A DNA stretch of 7,600 nucleotides from assembly GCA_041484845.1 (NCBI GenBank), contig JBGPIK010000335.1, forward strand, positions 1-7,600, read 5' to 3'. This document shows, in pieces, positions 1 through 6,118 of this stretch (its first letter is position 1; every line of letters starts with the position of its first letter). The notes below the pieces were generated by a model that saw nothing but the letters and a program-made list of their open reading frames with translations, was not told the origin of the DNA and did no database searches. Source of the stretch: JBGPIK01 sp041484845. GTDB lineage: Bacteria > Desulfobacterota > Binatia > UBA9968. The translations under genes and the position numbers were made by a program.

Positions 1-360
1 GAAAAACAGGGTCTCCCGGTGACGCAATTTCTGCCGGGGCATTTCAAGGAGGGATCTTCTATAGGCGCCTACAACGGCACGCTCAGCCTGCTCAATCAAG
101 CTCCTCACCCGAACGCGGCCAAGGTTGCGATCAACTGGCTTTTGTCCCGTGAGGGCCAAATGACGTGGCTAGAGTATAACGCTCAGAGAGAAGCCGACTA
201 CGATTCCATGAGAGAAGACATTCCGAAAGAGAAGGTCAGTCCCCGAGGCCGGCGCGTCCAAGGAGTAAAATATTTAATGACCGACCGGCCGGAATGGATG
301 GACATGAATCCTATCTATGAGGTGATAAAGAGAGCGTTAGCAGAGGCTAAAAAGCCGTAA
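1..360 (+). CDS. ABC transporter substrate-binding protein, iron-type, C-terminal part (5'-truncated by window edge)
   Basis: The reading frame is open from base 1 to the TAA at 358-360, giving the last 119 residues of a longer protein; the GTG at 19 is probably internal. The sequence resembles the C-terminal lobe of periplasmic binding proteins of the Fe(III)/2-aminoethylphosphonate/thiamine type. It has a PHPNAAKVAINWLLSREGQ segment, where the last helices pack against the lobe, and ends in a DMNPIYEVIKRAL-type helix. Such proteins capture a ligand in the periplasm and deliver it to an inner-membrane permease. The signal peptide and most ligand residues lie upstream of the window, so the ligand cannot be read here. 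The Rieske oxygenase follows after 20 nt, suggesting co-transcription. The matching permease and ATPase genes start about 2.7 kb downstream, beyond an antisense lyase gene. Family assignment is confident; substrate is unknown. Confidence 0.85.
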   Translation, partial: EKQGLPVTQFLPGHFKEGSSIGAYNGTLSLLNQAPHPNAAKVAINWLLSREGQMTWLEYNAQREADYDSMREDIPKEKVSPRGRRVQGVKYLMTDRPEWMDMNPIYEVIKRALAEAKKP

Positions 361-380
361 CAGAGCCGGAGGATTCAGCG

Positions 381-1649
381 ATGGTTTCGAAAAACGAGAA
401 CGCGCTTCTGACAAAGACAGGCCCCGATACTTCGATGGGCGGTTTGATGAGGCGGTACTGGATCCCGGCTCTATTGTCACAAGAAATACCGGACGCCGAT
501 AGTCCTCCCGTGCGGGTGAGATTGTTGGGAGAGGATCTGGTCGCGTTTCGGGACAGCAAAGGCAGAGTCGGTCTTCTCGATGAGCACTGCTCTCACCGGG
601 GAACTTCGCTGTTTTACGGGCGCAACGAGGAGTGCGGGCTGAGGTGTATTTATCACGGTTGGAAGTATGACATCGACGGGAAGGTGCTCGATACGCCGGC
701 GGAGCCGCCGGACAGCAATTTGAAATACAAGGTGCAACACACGGCTTACCCTTGCAAGGAGGCCGCGGGAATTGTCTTCACTTACATGGGACCAAAGGAC
801 AAAATACCTTTCTTGGCGAACTATGAGTGGATGAAACTCCCATTAACGCATACCTATGTGACGAAGAGTCTTCAGGACTGCAATCATTTGCAAGGGCTCG
901 AAGGCGAATGCGATTCTTCGCACTTGTCGTTTCTGCATCGAGCGTTCACGGAAAAGAAACGGGGTGGAGGCGACCCGGACATGTACGGTCTGGACACCTC
1001 ACCGAAATTGGAAGGCGTGGAAACGGATTACGGCGTGAGAATGATTTCTTGCCGCGACGGGGGTGCAGGGACCACTTACTTGCGGGTGTCGAACTTTGTC
1101 ATGCCCTGCTACGGCTTCGTGCCGACGGGAGGATTAAAAGGCAATCCGGAAGGCTATACGGTGCATGCTCATGTGCCGATGGATGACGAGCACAGCTTGC
1201 GCTTCAACATTTTTTTTCGCCGGCACCGGCCCGTGCGGGAGGACGAAAAGAGACTCGACGAAGAAATCGGCCCAGACCAAAGAAAGGTGCGTAATTTGCA
1301 GAACAACTATCTGCAGGACCGGGAAGAACAAAGACGAGAAACCTTCACCGGCATGGGAAAGAGTTTCGTCATCCATGACTCGTGCGCTACAGAGAGCATG
1401 GGCCCGATCTTCGACAGATCGAGAGAACATCTGGGCCGTGGCGACATGACCGTCATCGCTGTACGAAAATTTCTGCTTCAAAGTGTCAAAGACTTTGAGA
1501 GGGGCAAAGAGCCGCCCCATCTCTTTAGAAAAGCGGAGGAGAATGACTGCAGTCATATTTTGTGTGTCGTAACTAAAATCGATGCTAAGGACGATCCTAA
1601 AGGATATGTGAAGTCTCTGGCGGAGAATCCCGGCGCGGCACTGGCGTAA
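381..1649 (+). CDS. Rieske [2Fe-2S] aromatic-ring oxygenase, alpha (catalytic) subunit, phthalate-dioxygenase-like
   Basis: This 422-residue protein has the two-domain layout of Rieske non-haem iron oxygenases. The N-terminal Rieske domain (about 25-135) carries Cys70-X-His72 and Cys89-X2-His92, which bind the 2Fe-2S cluster. The first motif is CSH, where CPH is commoner. The catalytic domain has Asn168, Glu174, Asp178 and the iron ligands His181 and His186 in the segment NHLQGLEGECDSSHLSFLH. Asp178 is placed as the residue that bridges to the Rieske cluster of the next subunit. By motif spacing to dicamba monooxygenase I infer Asp333, five residues before Glu338 of ESMGPI, as the third iron ligand. 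Length and motifs match the one-component-alpha phthalate 4,5-dioxygenase group, which takes electrons from a separate FMN/2Fe-2S reductase. No reductase is encoded in the window. The ATG at 381 is preceded by GGAGG at 369-373. Probable cytoplasmic hydroxylation or O-demethylation of an aromatic acid; substrate not determinable. Confidence 0.93.
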   Translation: MVSKNENALLTKTGPDTSMGGLMRRYWIPALLSQEIPDADSPPVRVRLLGEDLVAFRDSKGRVGLLDEHCSHRGTSLFYGRNEECGLRCIYHGWKYDIDGKVLDTPAEPPDSNLKYKVQHTAYPCKEAAGIVFTYMGPKDKIPFLANYEWMKLPLTHTYVTKSLQDCNHLQGLEGECDSSHLSFLHRAFTEKKRGGGDPDMYGLDTSPKLEGVETDYGVRMISCRDGGAGTTYLRVSNFVMPCYGFVPTGGLKGNPEGYTVHAHVPMDDEHSLRFNIFFRRHRPVREDEKRLDEEIGPDQRKVRNLQNNYLQDREEQRRETFTGMGKSFVIHDSCATESMGPIFDRSREHLGRGDMTVIAVRKFLLQSVKDFERGKEPPHLFRKAEENDCSHILCVVTKIDAKDDPKGYVKSLAENPGAALA

Positions 1650-1650
1650 G

Positions 1651-1675
1651 GACGATGCCACTACAGCGCATCGTT
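1651..1675 (+). terminator. Hairpin directly after the oxygenase stop codon, possible terminator
   Basis: ACGATGC (1652-1658) and GCATCGT (1668-1674) form a perfect 7-bp stem with a 9-nt loop, extendable by a G-U pair at 1651/1675. It starts two bases after the TAA of the oxygenase gene. The bases that follow are only mildly T-rich and lack a real T run, so it is a weak intrinsic terminator or an mRNA 3'-end stabiliser. Confidence 0.4.
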
Positions 1676-1686
1676 CTATGCGTCTC

Positions 1687-1743
1687 TGTCATTTCGAGCG
1701 GCAGCGAGAAATCCTAGATCCCTCACATCCGTTCGGGATGACA
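1687..1743 (+). repeat. Imperfect palindromic (REP-like) element between convergent genes
   Basis: TGTCATTTCGAGCG (1687-1700) faces CGTTCGGGATGACA (1730-1743) across a 29-nt spacer. Eleven of 14 positions are complementary. The other three are T/G or G/T, so in plus-strand RNA all 14 positions can pair. The left arm plus 'GCAGCGAGAAATC' followed by a right arm ending 'GGGATGAC' resembles a dispersed palindrome I recall as common in metagenomic bacterial contigs; this comes from memory, not from a search. It sits in the 148-bp gap between the 3' ends of the oxygenase and the minus-strand lyase, where it could also help end transcription. Confidence 0.6.
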
Positions 1744-1797
1744 AAACAATCTGTGAGACACGGGTTGAAAGCGAATTCAATATTCGGCCGGCCTTGC

Positions 1798-2748
1798 TCA
1801 GTGCCTTTTGTGGCCGAATGTTCCGGCGTAGTCGCGCTGGAGGGACTCGGGGATAAAAGTTTCTTCGAGCTTGTGGATCTTGTCGGTGTCGATCAGCGGC
1901 GCGCCGGTGCGCGGCACCACTCCCCACGGGCTCGCTTGCGCGCGCCGGTTCCACTCTTCCAAGACTACCGGGCCGCGCTCTTTGAATTCATGCATGAGGT
2001 CCCAGGTCGCTTGGAGGCCATTGGCAGTTGTGAGACTCGGAAAAAGAACGGCGGCTGCGCCAAGCGATTGAAATTCATCAAAAGTCGGGGAAGGAGGCGG
2101 ACCGTAATAAGGAGCGACGACAGGGGCGGGGATTCTCTTACAGGCTTCTTCGATTTCTGCGCGCGTTCTTAAGGTATTAACCCAGATGGCATCGACCCGG
2201 GCTTCTTGCACGTACGCCACGCAGCGCTCGATCGCGCCCTCGAAGGTTCCGCCTTCCGCGCCGATCAAATCGCAGCGCGCGCAGACTACGAAGTCCGGAT
2301 CAACCTCGTTCTTTGCGGCGACGGCGGCTTTGTACTTGCCGATGGTCTCTTCGAGTGAAATGCACCGGCGCCCGGCATACGTCCCCGATTTTTTGGGCGC
2401 CTCCTGATCTTCAATGTGCACGCCAGCGGCGCCCGCTCGGATGAAATGCTGCACCGTGTGATAGACATTCACGGCATTGCCGTAGCCCGTGTCGGCATCA
2501 GCAAAGATCGGGATGGCGCACCCGGAGGCGAGGCGGCGTGCCGCTTCGACCATTTCGCGAGACCCGATCAGGCCGACATCCGGGAGCCCATAGATATAGG
2601 CTGCCACTTGAGAGCCCGACATGAAGAAAGCATCGTAGCCCAGGACTTCAGCCATTCTTGCATGAAGGGGACTGAAGCCGCCCGGCATCACCAGAAGGTT
2701 GGGGTGCTTTAACAGTTCGCGAAATCGGGTTGTGACTTTTGTCGCCAT
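1798..2748 (-). CDS. Isocitrate lyase/PEP mutase superfamily protein (carbon-carbon or phosphonate lyase-like)
   Basis: From the ATG at 2748 the protein has 316 residues, close to the usual length of this single-domain TIM-barrel family. Visible hallmarks are VMPGGFSPLHARMAE near the start, SGSQVAAYIYGLPDVGL, the Mg-binding DADTGYGN (Asp84 and Asp86), HIEDQ (Glu113-Asp114) and CARCD (Arg158). At the gating loop, where isocitrate and methylisocitrate lyases have K(K/R)CGH, this protein reads KKSGTYAGR: Ser121 replaces the catalytic Cys and the His is absent. It is therefore unlikely to be a classical AceA or PrpB. Relatives without the Cys include oxaloacetate decarboxylases, PEP mutase-like and carboxyphosphonoenolpyruvate-mutase-like proteins. 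A GTG at 2799 would add 17 residues (MHDPEATFRGTNPGVPA); I chose 2748 because homology begins there, but neither start has a convincing ribosome site. The gene lies antisense between the two transporter segments, convergent with the oxygenase and divergent from the permease. Confidence 0.88.
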   Translation of the reverse strand: MATKVTTRFRELLKHPNLLVMPGGFSPLHARMAEVLGYDAFFMSGSQVAAYIYGLPDVGLIGSREMVEAARRLASGCAIPIFADADTGYGNAVNVYHTVQHFIRAGAAGVHIEDQEAPKKSGTYAGRRCISLEETIGKYKAAVAAKNEVDPDFVVCARCDLIGAEGGTFEGAIERCVAYVQEARVDAIWVNTLRTRAEIEEACKRIPAPVVAPYYGPPPSPTFDEFQSLGAAAVLFPSLTTANGLQATWDLMHEFKERGPVVLEEWNRRAQASPWGVVPRTGAPLIDTDKIHKLEETFIPESLQRDYAGTFGHKRH

Positions 2749-2846
2749 AGCGGGAACACCAGGGTTGGTTCCACGGAAAGTGGCCTCTGGGTCATGCACA
2801 AAATTTAAGAAATGTTACGATAAGTTCCAGTTGAGCGATCAATGCT

Positions 2847-2876
2847 CTAATAGTACGGCGAAACGGCCGGCGTCAA
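2847..2876 (-). promoter_or_regulatory. Weak sigma70-like promoter candidate for the lyase gene
   Basis: On the minus strand TTGACG (plus 2871-2876) is followed after 18 nt by TATTAG (plus 2847-2852). The -35 matches five of six bases of TTGACA and the -10 four of six of TATAAT. Transcription would begin near 2840, leaving a leader of about 90 nt before the ATG at 2748. This is pattern matching only. Confidence 0.3.
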
Positions 2877-2919
2877 GTGAAATTTGACATACGCATGACC
2901 GATTGGCTTTGAAGATTTC

Positions 2920-2949
2920 TTGACATTGACTGTCGGCTGTAGCTATAAG
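2920..2949 (+). promoter_or_regulatory. Near-consensus sigma70 promoter for the permease-ATPase operon
   Basis: TTGACA (2920-2925, six of six) is followed by an 18-nt spacer and TATAAG (2944-2949, five of six of TATAAT). It is the best promoter match I see in the window and points toward the permease gene. A start near 2956 would give a leader of about 110 nt containing the hairpins, palindrome and GC-rich repeat listed separately. A second TTGACA at 2884-2889 has no acceptable -10. Confidence 0.6.
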
Positions 2950-2961
2950 CTGCCTGGAAAA

Positions 2962-3003
2962 ATAGTTTCGGTCGCGCAGTTAAACCGACTATCGTATCGG
3001 TTT
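2962..3003 (+). promoter_or_regulatory. Two mutually exclusive hairpins in the permease leader
   Basis: Hairpin A pairs ATAGT (2962-2966) and CGGT (2969-2972) with ACCG (2984-2987) and ACTAT (2988-2992), leaving a 2-nt bulge and an 11-nt loop. Hairpin B pairs AAACCGA (2982-2988) with TCGGTTT (2997-3003) around an 8-nt loop. They share 2984-2988, so only one can form at a time. This arrangement can act as a switch, but nothing in the sequence shows that it does, and short stems like these arise by chance. Confidence 0.3.
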
Positions 3004-3016
3004 GAACATGTTCAAA
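3001..3016. promoter_or_regulatory. Perfect 16-bp palindrome, candidate operator
   Basis: TTTGAACATGTTCAAA is identical to its reverse complement over all 16 bases. It lies about 45 bp downstream of the predicted start of the permease transcript, a position where a dimeric repressor (TetR, GntR or similar) could block elongation. The core GAAC-N2-GTTC differs in spacing from the Gram-positive LexA box GAAC-N4-GTTC, so I do not call it an SOS box. It could also simply be part of the dispersed element that follows. Confidence 0.4.
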
Positions 3017-3030
3017 GATAGTTTCCCCTC

Positions 3031-3063
3031 CTTGCTCCTCCCCCGCGACGCGGGGGAGGCAAG
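3031..3063 (+). repeat. GC-rich hairpin (REP-like repeat) containing the permease ribosome site
   Basis: CCTCCCCCGC (3037-3046) and GCGGGGGAGG (3050-3059) form a perfect 10-bp stem with a GAC loop. CTTG (3031-3034) and CAAG (3060-3063) extend it across a 2-nt bulge. The layout (CCTCCCCCGCG arm, short loop, GGGGGAGG arm, then GGTGGGGGCGG) resembles a dispersed palindrome I recall from proteobacterial and metagenomic genomes; this is memory, not a search. The right arm holds GGAGG (3055-3059), 6 nt before the GTG at 3066, so the only good Shine-Dalgarno sequence of the permease lies inside the stem. Confidence 0.6.
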
Positions 3064-3065
3064 AG

Positions 3066-4829
3066 GTGGGGGCGGTTCGGGTTTCGCTGATGCCTGATCT
3101 ACAAACGGTCGAGATAAGTCCCGCGCCCAGAGCCTGGCGGATGCCCCATGTCGATGGCGGAGTCCTGCTGATGTTTCTGCTCATAGGGTTCATGGGTTTT
3201 TATGTTATTTATCCCCTGGTCTTGATTCTCATCAATAGCTTCAATGTCGCCACTATCGCAGAGCCTCCGGCCTATGGTCTGCAGGCGTGGAAAGATGCCT
3301 TTGCCGAGCCCGGCATATGGCGGGCCCTATGGAACAGCGTCAGAATCGGCGTCGCCCTGCAGGTTATTGCTTTGCCACTGGGAATTTTTATTGCATGGCT
3401 GATCGCCCGCACCAACATTTTTTTCGCCAATGCCTTTGAGTTCGGTTTTTTGATTTCGTTTTTTCTTCCCCCTCTGGCGACGACATTCGGTTGGATGCTG
3501 CTCCTCGACCCGAGCACCGGTCTCGTCAACATGTGGCTGCGGCAGTTGCCGTTCTTAAGCACGGTCAACTTCGATATCTATACTTTTTGGGGCATTATTT
3601 GGGCGCACCTTATGACCCATGGGATTTCGACTAAAGTCATGCTGATGACCCCAGCCTTTCGCAGGATGGACGCCTCGCTTGAGGAAGCGAGCCGGATGTC
3701 CGGCGCAAGTTCGTTAGTCACGTTGATTCGCATCACCGTGCCGGCGATGACGCCGGTCATCGTGGTCGTGTTTTTGTTGAGCGTGATTCGCATTTTTAGC
3801 AGCTTTGAGACCGAGTTGCTGCTCGGTGTGCCATGGGGTTTTTACGTCTATTCCACGAAAATCGTTGATCTGGCCCGCCAGGAACCGCCGCTGGTGAATC
3901 AAGCGGCCGCTTTGGGAAGCGTGATTCTGGTTTTTCTCGCGGCCTTCATCCCCTTGCAACGAAGGCTCATCACGCGGCGGCAGTTCACGACCGTGACCGG
4001 CCAGTTTAAGCCCAGGGTTATCGATCTCGGCGCATGGCGCTATCCAGCGACGGCATTTGTCGCCTTGATCGTTTTATTGCTGTCTATCGTTCCAGTCCTG
4101 AGCGTACTGGGTGGGAGCTTCATGACGCGCTTCGGCTTTTTCAACTTGCCCAAGACCTGGACGTTGGAGTACTGGCACATGGCGCTCAGCGATCCACGTG
4201 TCCTCTTAGGTCTGAAAAACACCTTGATCGTTGCCGCAAGCGCAGTGCTCTTCGGGGTCTTTTTCTTCTCGTTGGTCGGTTATGTTTTAGTGCGCACACA
4301 GCTTTCCGGGCGGGCGATTCTCGATACGATTTGCTGGCTTCCGTCGGCGATTCCCGGCGTGCTCTCGGGTCTGGGGTTACTGTGGATGTTCCTCGGGACG
4401 CCGCTGTTTCGCCCTTTTTACGGAACACTCTTTCTCTTGGTTGTCGCGTCGGTTTTGGGCGGCGTCACACTTTCGACACAGATCTTGAAGGCGAACTTTA
4501 TTCAGTTGGGAAAAGAGCTCGAGGAAGCTTCGCGCATGTCGGGAGCGACCTTTTGGAAAACATATCTTTTTGTGGTGATGCCGCTTATGGCTCAAACGAT
4601 GGTTCTCGTGGGAGTGCTGAAGTTCATGTTCGCGGCGCAGCAAACTTCGAGCATCATACTCCTGGCGACTTCGGAGTCGCGTACCTTGTCGCTCCTGGCG
4701 CTCGACCAGGTGGCGGCGGGATATCGCGAGGTGGCGAGCATCACGGTTATCTTTATCATGGCTCTGACGTTGGGCGTGGCCATCATTGCTAGATTTTTTG
4801 GGCTAAAGGTCGGTATCCGCGCGGACTGA
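3066..4829 (+). CDS. ABC transporter permease, fused two-domain, Fe(III)-type (FbpB/FutB-like)
   Basis: This 587-residue inner-membrane protein contains two BinPDT-type permease halves in one chain, as in FbpB/FutB iron-type importers and unlike systems with two separate permeases. About twelve hydrophobic segments are visible, the first at about 31-59 and the second half beginning near 326. Each half carries the EAA coupling loop that docks on the ATPase. The loops start at about residues 206 and 486 and share the identical stretch LEEASRMSGA. It would pass a ligand delivered by a periplasmic binding protein, plausibly the one ending at 360. The start is ambiguous. GTG at 3066 has GGAGG six bases upstream but lies at the edge of a repeat hairpin, while ATG at 3090 (579 residues) lacks a well-placed ribosome site. 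The ATPase gene follows after 22 nt. The class is certain; the substrate is not. Confidence 0.93.
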   Translation: MGAVRVSLMPDLQTVEISPAPRAWRMPHVDGGVLLMFLLIGFMGFYVIYPLVLILINSFNVATIAEPPAYGLQAWKDAFAEPGIWRALWNSVRIGVALQVIALPLGIFIAWLIARTNIFFANAFEFGFLISFFLPPLATTFGWMLLLDPSTGLVNMWLRQLPFLSTVNFDIYTFWGIIWAHLMTHGISTKVMLMTPAFRRMDASLEEASRMSGASSLVTLIRITVPAMTPVIVVVFLLSVIRIFSSFETELLLGVPWGFYVYSTKIVDLARQEPPLVNQAAALGSVILVFLAAFIPLQRRLITRRQFTTVTGQFKPRVIDLGAWRYPATAFVALIVLLLSIVPVLSVLGGSFMTRFGFFNLPKTWTLEYWHMALSDPRVLLGLKNTLIVAASAVLFGVFFFSLVGYVLVRTQLSGRAILDTICWLPSAIPGVLSGLGLLWMFLGTPLFRPFYGTLFLLVVASVLGGVTLSTQILKANFIQLGKELEEASRMSGATFWKTYLFVVMPLMAQTMVLVGVLKFMFAAQQTSSIILLATSESRTLSLLALDQVAAGYREVASITVIFIMALTLGVAIIARFFGLKVGIRAD

Positions 4830-4851
4830 ACGGCAACCGGGAATTGGCATA

Positions 4852-5964
4852 ATGAGTTTTTTGCGCATCCATAACCTCTACAAGACATTCAATCGCGTCG
4901 TTGCAGTCAATCGCCTGAATTTAGAGATCCGCGAGGGAGAATTTTTCACTTTACTTGGGTCCAGTGGCTGCGGCAAGACGACGACTTTGCGTTTGCTGGG
5001 CGGTTTGGAGAAACCTAACGAAGGAGAAATTTATCTTGGCGATCGCTGTCTCGCATCGGGAGGGCAGAGACTATTCGTAAAACCGGAAAAACGGGATATG
5101 GGGATGGTGTTTCAATCTTACGCGCTGTGGCCGCACATGACAGTCTTTGAAAACGTCGCCTATCCTCTCAAACTCCGCGGCGTCAAGGGCGACGACATCA
5201 AGAAAAAAGTCGCCGAAGTCTTGGGCCTGGTGGGGCTCGACGGCTATCAAGAGCGTCCGGCGCCGGCTTTGAGCGGCGGCCAGCAGCAGCGGATTGCCCT
5301 CGCGCGCGCTTTGATCTTTTCGCCGCGGGTGCTCCTGCTCGATGAGCCACTGAGCAACCTGGATGCTCGCCTACGGGACGGGATGCGCCTGCAGATCAAG
5401 GCGCTGCAGCGGCGTCTGGGTGTGACGGTGCTATTTGTCACCCATGACCAGATTGAAGGTTTGAGTCTGTCTGATCGGATTGGGGTCATGCACGCCGGGC
5501 GGCTAGAGCAGGTGGGCACGCCGGAAGAAGTTTACTACCGGCCGAGCAGTCCCTTTGTGCGCGATTTTTTGGGAAACACCTTTGTGCTGACGGGCAGAGT
5601 TGCAGAGGTTGGAAACGAGATCGTTAAGGTGGCGGTATTGGAGTTTTCTGAATCGCCGGCGGTTTCTGTTCCATTATCGGCTTGGCACACTCCGGCCTGT
5701 TGCGGGCAGGAAGTGGTGCTTGCGATCCGGCCGGAAAAGATCCGGTTGTGGAGCTCAGTTCCTGAAGGAAAGAAGAATCTCTTGTGCACGACCCTCGAGG
5801 CGGTCAATTTTCTCGGCGACCGATACGAATACACGGTCAAAGTTGGATCGGAAAACCGCGTTGTGGTTTTGCCCGCGTTCGAAACCCACCACGCAGGCAG
5901 CAGGGTCTTTCTTGAGCTTAGATCAGAAGGGATCAGCCTTTGGCCGAAGGAGACATTATCTTAG
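4852..5964 (+). CDS. ABC transporter ATP-binding protein, Fe(III)/spermidine-type (FbpC/PotA-like) with TOBE domain
   Basis: This 370-residue protein is the ATPase that powers the preceding permease from the cytoplasmic side. All motifs are intact: Walker A GSSGCGKT (36-43), Q-loop Gln88, signature LSGGQQQR (140-147), Walker B VLLLDEP (160-166) with catalytic Glu165, D-loop SNLD (168-171) and switch His198. Residues from about 245 to the end form a TOBE-type accessory domain, containing IRPEKIRLW and NFLGDRYEY segments, as in FbpC, PotA and MalK. Length is normal for the group. The ATG at 4852 lies 22 nt after the permease stop with only a weak upstream GGGAA, so it is probably translated in coupling with the permease. 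No terminator-like hairpin with a T run is seen before the next gene. The sequence does not tell iron, polyamine or organic-acid transport apart. Confidence 0.95.
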   Translation: MSFLRIHNLYKTFNRVVAVNRLNLEIREGEFFTLLGSSGCGKTTTLRLLGGLEKPNEGEIYLGDRCLASGGQRLFVKPEKRDMGMVFQSYALWPHMTVFENVAYPLKLRGVKGDDIKKKVAEVLGLVGLDGYQERPAPALSGGQQQRIALARALIFSPRVLLLDEPLSNLDARLRDGMRLQIKALQRRLGVTVLFVTHDQIEGLSLSDRIGVMHAGRLEQVGTPEEVYYRPSSPFVRDFLGNTFVLTGRVAEVGNEIVKVAVLEFSESPAVSVPLSAWHTPACCGQEVVLAIRPEKIRLWSSVPEGKKNLLCTTLEAVNFLGDRYEYTVKVGSENRVVVLPAFETHHAGSRVFLELRSEGISLWPKETLS

Positions 5965-5967
5965 ATA

Positions 5968-6006
5968 GAGGTCAGAGGTCGGAAGTCAGAGGTCAGTCAG
6001 AAGTCA
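5968..6006 (+). repeat. Degenerate heptamer tandem repeat, consensus GARGTCR
   Basis: Starting 4 bp after the ATPase stop codon, the units GAGGTCA, GAGGTCG, GAAGTCA and GAGGTCA run head to tail (5968-5995). A truncated GTCA (5996-5999) and a further GAAGTCA (6000-6006) follow. The rest of the 154-bp gap to the hydratase gene is AT-richer and holds no promoter I would defend. Similar GAAGTC/GAGGTC heptamer tracts occur between genes in many environmental genomes, as far as I recall; their role is unknown. Confidence 0.7.
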
Positions 6007-6104
6007 ACAAATTCAGAATCCGAAATTTTCGCGCCTCGATTATCGATCTTCTATCCTCGGGTCTTTTTAAGTAGCCTGTAATCAACTTTGCAGTATCTGC
6101 TAGA

Positions 6105-6110
6105 GAGGAG
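6105..6110 (+). promoter_or_regulatory. Ribosome binding site that fixes the hydratase start
   Basis: GAGGAG at 6105-6110 lies 8 nt before the ATG at 6119 but only 2 nt before the in-frame TTG at 6113. The spacing favours the ATG and removes two residues from the longest reading frame. Confidence 0.75.
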
Positions 6111-6118
6111 TTTTGATC

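Noticed and set aside
2884..2912. Second TTGACA as an alternative promoter
   Set aside because: No acceptable -10 hexamer at 16-18 bp; the copy at 2920 is much better.
3001..3016. Possible LexA/SOS box
   Set aside because: GAAC and GTTC are spaced by 2 bp rather than the 4 bp of the Gram-positive box, and the downstream genes are not DNA-repair genes.
4034..4792. 252-codon plus-strand frame within the permease gene
   Set aside because: Out of frame with a well-supported membrane protein; the product lacks hydrophobic segments or motifs.
5968..6006. Possible CRISPR remnant
   Set aside because: Units are 7 bp with no spacers; this is a simple tandem repeat.
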